Assembly (NCBI RefSeq): GCF_004769635.1
Contig: NZ_RQGH01000023.1
Location: 62,001-126,000 of the forward strand
Direction: 5' to 3'
DNA: 64,000 bases
DNA from: Leptospira jelokensis
GTDB lineage: Bacteria; Spirochaetota; Leptospiria; Leptospirales; Leptospiraceae
Positions 59,052-64,000 of the stretch are shown in pieces (position 1 is the first letter of the stretch; each line of letters begins with the position of its first letter). The position numbers and the translations under genes are program-made. The notes beneath the pieces were generated by a model that was not told where the DNA came from, did not search any database, and worked only from the letters and a program-made list of their open reading frames with translations.

Positions 59052-60245
59052 ATGTTAACATCCAAAACCTCTAACGGGCCGATGAATGGCCGCCGTATCG
59101 AAGATACGATCATGGACCTTTTAGAAGAGGATCCTACAAACGAAGGAATCCTGCTTCAAAAAATCCAATCACATCATGCTCATGATGAATCACACATTTA
59201 TGCAAACCTTCTCAAAGTCCTCACCTCGCTTGACATACCTGAATCAGAAGCGAAAGAAATTTGGGATGAAGTGAGTGCCAATCAGACCAAACTTTCGAAT
59301 TGCTTGGGACGTGAGGTTGGATTCCGAGTGGCCTTACTCGACTATTTCATCAATCATAACCAAAAAATTGAAAACCCAAAAATCATTGAAATCCGCTTAT
59401 TTGCAGAAACGGAAAAACTGATTTTGGTGGATGAACTCACAAGATTGTACAATCGCAGGCATTTTGAAACTGCCTTAGTGAGAGAATTCAAACAAGCCTC
59501 AAGATACAACCAAAACCTATCCTTACTTGTCATCGACATTGATGATTTCAAAAAAATCAATGATACCTATGGCCACTTGATGGGTGATGAAATTCTGAAA
59601 CAAGTTGCCGGCAAAATATCCACAAGTTTACGAATGGAAGACACTGCATGCCGAATCGGTGGAGAAGAATTTGCCATTATCTTTCCGCAGTCTAACGAAG
59701 AACAGGCGATGAAGGCTGGAGAAAAATTATTACAAGCATGTAGAACCATTCAAATCAGTGGGAAACCCGTGACCATCAGTGGTGGGCTTGTTTCCTATCC
59801 CGATAAGGCAAAACGATGTGAAGAGATGTATGATTTAGCAGACCGAGCTTTGTATTCAGCAAAGGATTCTGGGAAAAATCAAATTGTGGCTTTTTCCAAT
59901 GAAAAACGAAGCAGTTTACGTTTTGATGCCAATTTAGAATTGTATTGCGTTTTGCCTGACAAAACAATCCGTTCCATTTCGAAAAATATCTCCATCACGG
60001 GGATTGCATTTGAAACAGAAGATGATTTGAATTTAAATGATTCCATTCCCGTTGTCTTAAAGGAAGTTGATTCCCAACATGAAATCAATGCTAAAATCAA
60101 AGTGGTGCGGAAACAAAAACTGAGTGGTAAAATATTTAGTGTAGGTGCAGAGTTTGTTGAACTTTCCAGTGAATCCCAAGGCAAACTTTCTGATCTTTAC
60201 TTACTACACCAATTTAAAGCGAAAGCTCCCATTGGCGTAGTATGA
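59052..60245 (+). CDS. Diguanylate cyclase with C-terminal PilZ domain
   Basis: A 397-residue soluble protein making c-di-GMP and probably sensing it. An N-terminal helical region (1-125) leads to a GGDEF domain (130-290) with DELTRLYNRRHFE, DIDDFKKINDTYGHLMGD and the active GGEEF (203-207). An I-site RMED (194-197) sits before it, so product inhibition is expected. The C-terminal part (about 292-385) has the PilZ pair RSSLR and NISITG, both c-di-GMP-binding motifs. Both halves look functional. Confidence 0.92.
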   Translation: MLTSKTSNGPMNGRRIEDTIMDLLEEDPTNEGILLQKIQSHHAHDESHIYANLLKVLTSLDIPESEAKEIWDEVSANQTKLSNCLGREVGFRVALLDYFINHNQKIENPKIIEIRLFAETEKLILVDELTRLYNRRHFETALVREFKQASRYNQNLSLLVIDIDDFKKINDTYGHLMGDEILKQVAGKISTSLRMEDTACRIGGEEFAIIFPQSNEEQAMKAGEKLLQACRTIQISGKPVTISGGLVSYPDKAKRCEEMYDLADRALYSAKDSGKNQIVAFSNEKRSSLRFDANLELYCVLPDKTIRSISKNISITGIAFETEDDLNLNDSIPVVLKEVDSQHEINAKIKVVRKQKLSGKIFSVGAEFVELSSESQGKLSDLYLLHQFKAKAPIGVV

Positions 60246-60254
60246 TACTTTTGA

Positions 60255-60605
60255 TTATGGTGTAGGCATATCCACGAGACCACCCGCATTCACCACAGCT
60301 GAGTAACCGCTATAATTCAAAATTTGTTTTGCACGTTCACTGCGTGCACCAGAACGACAATATACAATAATTTTAGATTGTTTGTTTTTCAATTGTGAAA
60401 GTTCCGAAGGTAAAACATCCACAGGAATGTTGATTGCTCCAGGGAAATGGCCCTCAGCATATTCCGATTTAGTCCTTACATCCACAACAACCGCACCTTC
60501 TTTGATCCATTCTGACACCATTTGTTTATCTCCTTTGGATTGAATTCGTTTCACAAAAACAAAGAGGAATCCTACGATGACTCCCACGATGATCCATGTT
60601 TTCAT
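60255..60605 (-). CDS. Membrane-anchored rhodanese
   Basis: A 116-residue protein with an N-terminal transmembrane helix (4-18) and one rhodanese domain: VVDVRTKSEYAEGHFPGAINIPVD, then the active-site loop C83-R-S-G-A-R-S. It is probably a sulfurtransferase facing the periplasm or cytoplasm surface. Divergent from the persulfide dioxygenase gene, with a CsoR/CstR-type operator between. Confidence 0.9.
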   Translation of the reverse strand: MKTWIIVGVIVGFLFVFVKRIQSKGDKQMVSEWIKEGAVVVDVRTKSEYAEGHFPGAINIPVDVLPSELSQLKNKQSKIIVYCRSGARSERAKQILNYSGYSAVVNAGGLVDMPTP

Positions 60606-60658
60606 AATTACCTCTTTTTTCCAATTTCTCCTTGCCTTAAATTACGTCAAGAAAACTA

Positions 60659-60676
60659 TATACCATAGGGGGTATA
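60659..60676. promoter_or_regulatory. CsoR/CstR-type operator in sulfur locus
   Basis: TATACC (60659-60664) and GGTATA (60671-60676) are exact inverted repeats around ATAGGG, giving a G5 tract flanked by TATA. This matches operators of the CsoR/RcnR/FrmR/CstR family. The genes on both sides (rhodanese, persulfide dioxygenase, TauE) are typical of the persulfide-sensing CstR branch. The regulator gene is not in this window. A second palindrome AGTATACT (60676-60683) adjoins. Confidence 0.6.
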
Positions 60677-60763
60677 GTATACTACCCGAAACACTAAACT
60701 TTGGAACTCGAATGCTTAAAAATCCAGGTTGAATTCCAAAAAAAGCTGAGGTAAAAGAGTATT

Positions 60764-61477
60764 ATGGTGATTCAGAAAACGAATGATATCGAAATCAAAC
60801 CACTGTATGATACTGAGTCGGGGACTTGGACATACCTACTCCTAGACAAGGAATCGAAACAATCGGTCCTGATCGACCCCGTGTTAGAAAAATTAGAACG
60901 TGACCTTTCCTACATCCAAGGTATGGGATACGAACTAGCGGCCACCATAGAAACTCATATGCATGCAGACCACATCACTGCGGCAGGGGAATTAAGAGAC
61001 AAAACAGGTTGTGATTCCTATGCACCTGAATCATCTGGAGCCATTTGTGCGACCCATTTTTTGCAAGATGGTGATACCATCCAAATTGGTAAACTCCAAC
61101 TAAAGACCATTCATACCCCAGGGCATACACCTTGTTCCATTTCACTCGTTCTCAATGAAACGTATGTGTTTACAGGAGATGCTTTATTTGTTCGAGGTTG
61201 CGGTCGGACCGACTTCCAAGGTGGGAGTTCAGATTCTCTTTATGAATCCATAACCAAAAAGTTATTCCAATTGCCAGAAGAAACAATTGTTTTCCCTGGT
61301 CATGACTATAGAGGTTTCGTTTATTCAACGATAGGTGAAGAAAAAAAATGGAACCCTCGGATCGCAAACAAAACCTTAGAAGAGTTTAAGTCCATCATGG
61401 ATAACCTAAACCTACCTGAACCAAAAAAAATTCATGAAGCAGTGCCTGCCAATCGTGCCTGTGGGAAGGTTGTATGA
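60764..61477 (+). CDS. ETHE1-type persulfide dioxygenase (MBL fold)
   Basis: Oxidises glutathione persulfide or a similar low-molecular persulfide to sulfite. The 237-residue metallo-beta-lactamase fold has the metal site H65-x-H67-x-D69-H70, then HTPGHTPCS, FTGDALFVRGCGRTDFQGG and FPGHDYRGF, the ETHE1 family hallmarks. TGAGGTAAAAGAG precedes the ATG. Its stop overlaps the TauE gene start by 4 bases. Confidence 0.9.
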   Translation: MVIQKTNDIEIKPLYDTESGTWTYLLLDKESKQSVLIDPVLEKLERDLSYIQGMGYELAATIETHMHADHITAAGELRDKTGCDSYAPESSGAICATHFLQDGDTIQIGKLQLKTIHTPGHTPCSISLVLNETYVFTGDALFVRGCGRTDFQGGSSDSLYESITKKLFQLPEETIVFPGHDYRGFVYSTIGEEKKWNPRIANKTLEEFKSIMDNLNLPEPKKIHEAVPANRACGKVV

Positions 61478-61839
61478 GTTTAGGAATTTTGTTTTTAATT
61501 TTAGGAGTTGGCGCTGGGATCTTAGGTGGACTTGTTGGGATCGGTGGAGGGATTTTACTTGTTCCTGCACTGGTATATTTTTTTGATTTTAACCAAAAAT
61601 TAGCACAAGGCACAACACTTGCGGCCATGGTTCCACCTATTGGGATTGTAGCAGCTTACATTTATTATACGAGAGGAGAAACAAATTTATTTGCTGCTGC
61701 CCTTATCAGTGTTGGTTTTATTTTAGGAAGTATTTTTGGTGCAGGGGCCGCCTCTAAAATTGACACCACTTTACTCTCTCGATTTTTTGGAATTTTTACC
61801 GTGATCGTCGGTTTAAAAATGGTTTTTTTCCCTAAATAA
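61474..61839 (+). CDS. Half-size TauE/SafE sulfite exporter family protein
   Basis: A 121-residue membrane protein with about four helices. GAGILGGLVGIGGGILLVPALVYFF (13-37) is the conserved N-terminal element of the TauE/SafE family, normally present twice in a protein of about 250 residues. Here only one half exists, and the stop is clean, so it would have to work as a dimer. It is translationally coupled to the persulfide dioxygenase and likely removes the sulfite formed. Confidence 0.82.
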   Translation: MSLGILFLILGVGAGILGGLVGIGGGILLVPALVYFFDFNQKLAQGTTLAAMVPPIGIVAAYIYYTRGETNLFAAALISVGFILGSIFGAGAASKIDTTLLSRFFGIFTVIVGLKMVFFPK

Positions 61840-61891
61840 ATTCCCGAAAAATATGTTTGCAGAAGGATAGAGTTTCTTTTTCCATTCAATC

Positions 61892-62425
61892 GTGTTCGGT
61901 TTTTATTTTGCACTGCTATGGTTTTTGACTCGTTTGTTGGCTTATGGAATCCAATGGCCTGAGGTTCTCACTCCCCCACTGCAATTTTTATTTTGGTGGA
62001 ATTTGGTTTTCACTTCCCTTTGGTTATTTCTCATCCTCGTGGTTGTTGTGGGTTTTCTTGGAGTCTTACTCCGCATTCCCGTATTGGGCATTTTTTTACA
62101 AGGGATCAGAAACCAAGTGGCAGAGGTGGGTTGGTTTTCTTTTTTCAAAAACCGAACCTTAGTTTGGTTAACAAGTCAAACTTTGATTTTGTGTGGAACT
62201 TACTTTTTTACCTATCACCCCAACAGGGAAAACCAAGTCTTATTTTTATGTGTAACCGCTGTTTTGCTTGGCTATTGGATCAAACAAAGGTTTCACAAAC
62301 CAATGGTTCAATTTTCTGGTAACAACAAAATGTTTGTATACCACAGCGGGATGCGATCCTCTGGAATTGGTAGAGAAGAGATACCTACTGAAAAAGATGT
62401 CACCCCTCATGGGGACAAAAAATAA
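61892..62425 (+). CDS. Membrane protein of unknown function
   Basis: A 177-residue protein with about four hydrophobic helices (5-19, 28-60, 88-105, 113-128) and a polar C-terminal tail. The start would be GTG at 61892 with no good ribosome binding site, so the N-terminus is uncertain. No family recognised. It follows tauE by 52 bases and precedes msrA. Confidence 0.45.
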   Translation: MFGFYFALLWFLTRLLAYGIQWPEVLTPPLQFLFWWNLVFTSLWLFLILVVVVGFLGVLLRIPVLGIFLQGIRNQVAEVGWFSFFKNRTLVWLTSQTLILCGTYFFTYHPNRENQVLFLCVTAVLLGYWIKQRFHKPMVQFSGNNKMFVYHSGMRSSGIGREEIPTEKDVTPHGDKK

Positions 62426-62479
62426 AGTCCAACAGAAAGAAAAAACATCCAATCCTTAGATCAGTTTTATCTAAGGAAT

Positions 62480-63157
62480 ATGATGACGCGAAAATCCACC
62501 AAACAAACCAAAACCCAATTCCTCTTTGCCTTCATTTTGTTTTATGTTTCTCTATTTGGGAATTGTGGATTTGGTGCCAAAGGGAATGCGGAAACAAAAC
62601 AAATCCCCCTCGTTCCCAAATCAGGTCAAAAAATGGCAGTGTTTGCAGAGGGTTGTTTTTGGTGTTCGGAACATATTTTTGAATCCATTCCAGGTGTACT
62701 TGATGTGGTTTCTGGTTATGCAGGTGGGCATACAGAAAATCCAACCTATGATTCTGTGAACACAGAGACAACGGGCCATGCGGAATCTGTACTTGTGGTG
62801 TATGATCCCACCAAAATCAATTATGAAGAACTGTGTAGGGTTTTCTTTTTATCACATGATCCAACAACCATAGACCGGCAAGGTCCGGATGTTGGTTCTT
62901 CGTATCGCTCCATCTTGTTTTACCAAACAGAGGAAGAATTCCAAATTGCGAAACGAATCAAAATAGAAATTGAGTCCAAAAAAATTTGGGATGCTCCCAT
63001 TGTTACTGAAATCAAACCAATTGCTAAGTTTTACCAAGCGGAAGGATACCATCAGGACTTTATCAAACACAACCCCAACCAGTCCTATGTGCAAGCCGTA
63101 TCACTTCCAAGGTACTTTGAATTCCAAAAACGTTATGAAAAATACAAACGAAACTAA
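62480..63157 (+). CDS. msrA: Peptide methionine sulfoxide reductase A, exported
   Basis: Repairs oxidised methionine (S-form). The 225-residue protein has [14 protein letters not shown] with catalytic Cys59, VVSGYAGG and [20 protein letters not shown] and RSILFY. Unlike cytosolic MsrA it has an N-terminal signal with LFGN before Cys29, a likely lipoprotein signal, so it would act outside the inner membrane. No msrB is in the window. It overlaps the convergent HDOD gene by 4 bases. Confidence 0.93.
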   Translation: MMTRKSTKQTKTQFLFAFILFYVSLFGNCGFGAKGNAETKQIPLVPKSGQKMAVFAEGCFWCSEHIFESIPGVLDVVSGYAGGHTENPTYDSVNTETTGHAESVLVVYDPTKINYEELCRVFFLSHDPTTIDRQGPDVGSSYRSILFYQTEEEFQIAKRIKIEIESKKIWDAPIVTEIKPIAKFYQAEGYHQDFIKHNPNQSYVQAVSLPRYFEFQKRYEKYKRN

Positions 63158-64000
63158 TAAGAAGAAAATTGTTCTTTGATTTTCGTTCGGAAGGAATCAA
63201 ACTCCGATTTCGATTGGAATTTACAAACCTTCAATACTTCCGATGGAATCTCGGATGATTTTGCTTCTTTTGAATTGATGGCGATCATCATATCACTTAA
63301 GTAAATCGGGTAGATGATATCAGTATAAACTTCGTCAACAAGTAATGGCCTGTGATGGTATTCCATTGCTTTTGTATAAAGGATTGGGAATCCCCATTTT
63401 TCTCCAACCATAGCACCTAACTTTGAATGCGTGATACCTATCGCAGACTCTTCCATACTGATGGTAGAAGCAATTTCTCTTGTAGTAGAAAAGGTTTTAA
63501 TTTTATTCATATGATCTTTATCAAAAGACAATAACAGAATTTCACCAATATCATGTAACAAAGAAGCAGCGATCAAATTGCTTAGGTCTGACTTATTCAT
63601 ACCCATTCTTTGTCCAATTGATTTACAATAAAAAGCCGATTCGTTGGACTTTTCCCAAATTGCGGTAAATGCAGGGAATTTATCTTCTAACATTTGCTTT
63701 GTAGCAAGACTGTATAATAATGTTTGGAGTTCTTTTAAACCAATGAGTTGGATTGCACGGTCCAAACTTTCTACCTTTCCTCCCCTTCGGAAGGCAGCCG
63801 AATTGGAAAGTTTTAATATGTTGGCAGATAGGGCGATATCACGTTTGATCATTTCGGCAATGGTACCAATACTGGAGTTTGGTTTGTCGATGGCGTCTTG
63901 GATATCTTTAATAGATTTAGGGAATGTAGGTAGGTGGTCTATTTGAGAAACAATATGATCAATTTTTTCTAATTGGATGTTTTCTTTTGAAACTTTTGCG
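63154..64000 (-). CDS. HDOD domain protein (5' end outside window)
   Basis: A metal-independent HD-related output domain, common in signal transduction proteins. The frame is open to the right edge; [15 protein letters not shown], then [42 protein letters not shown] is the classical HDOD start, and [16 protein letters not shown] follows later. 282 residues are visible; an upstream sensory part may lie beyond the edge. Confidence 0.88.
   Translation of the reverse strand, partial: AKVSKENIQLEKIDHIVSQIDHLPTFPKSIKDIQDAIDKPNSSIGTIAEMIKRDIALSANILKLSNSAAFRRGGKVESLDRAIQLIGLKELQTLLYSLATKQMLEDKFPAFTAIWEKSNESAFYCKSIGQRMGMNKSDLSNLIAASLLHDIGEILLLSFDKDHMNKIKTFSTTREIASTISMEESAIGITHSKLGAMVGEKWGFPILYTKAMEYHHRPLLVDEVYTDIIYPIYLSDMMIAINSKEAKSSEIPSEVLKVCKFQSKSEFDSFRTKIKEQFSSY

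Overview
The window reads as chromosomal DNA of a spirochaete, most likely a saprophytic Leptospira of the L. biflexa type. This is inferred from the spirochaetal lipoprotein signals (loose lipoboxes such as FFASC, NFHC and LFFC), a short EF-Ts, the many sensor kinases, cyclases and lipoproteins, the roughly 40% G+C, and the gene families present. No rRNA, tRNA, insertion sequence, prophage or CRISPR array was found.

Region 1 (1-12.7 kb) is mainly a minus-strand housekeeping block for translation and fatty acid synthesis: cmk, rpsA, a TPR protein, hisG, rpmF, plsX, fabG, acpP and rnc. The fabG-acpP junction is interrupted by a rhodanese-like lipoprotein, a DUF1538 membrane protein paired with a triple PII-like protein, and a small membrane protein built on an 11-residue coiled-coil repeat. 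Region 2 (12.8-25.7 kb) holds a GAF-PAS histidine kinase, aroA, a very long cyclic-nucleotide-binding-domain protein, a CPYC flavoprotein whose start codon lies inside a perfect inverted repeat, several small hypothetical genes, and a CHASE2 adenylate/guanylate cyclase directly upstream of dxs. Region 3 (25.8-37.3 kb) is a dense minus-strand block: trpB-trpA, then rpsB-tsf-pyrH-frr-uppS-cdsA-dxr-rseP-proS, the classical translation, isoprenoid and envelope cluster. A G+C-rich 600-base gap at its head may encode or lead a structured RNA.

Region 4 (37.9-48.2 kb, plus strand) carries two overlapping lipoprotein genes, a fused trehalose-phosphate synthase/phosphatase overlapping a GH15 glycosidase, a membrane glycosyltransferase and a 1013-residue multi-PAS kinase. 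Region 5 (48.2-55.7 kb) is the most unusual part. One polypeptide of 1439 residues joins a complete RND inner-membrane pump to a complete TolC-like outer-membrane channel, including the channel's own signal peptide. It is preceded by a very short adaptor and faces a divergent TetR gene. The same 5-7-5 operator motif lies in front of the pump operon and in front of the nearby DUF2141-SDR-DUF3291 operon, suggesting a small TetR regulon.

Region 6 (55.8-64 kb) has a VOC protein and an AraC-GyrI regulator, a six-TM chemoreceptor, a GGDEF-PilZ protein, and a sulfur-detoxification locus (rhodanese, ETHE1-type persulfide dioxygenase, half-size TauE) around a CsoR/CstR-type operator. It ends with an exported lipoprotein MsrA and an HDOD protein cut by the right edge.
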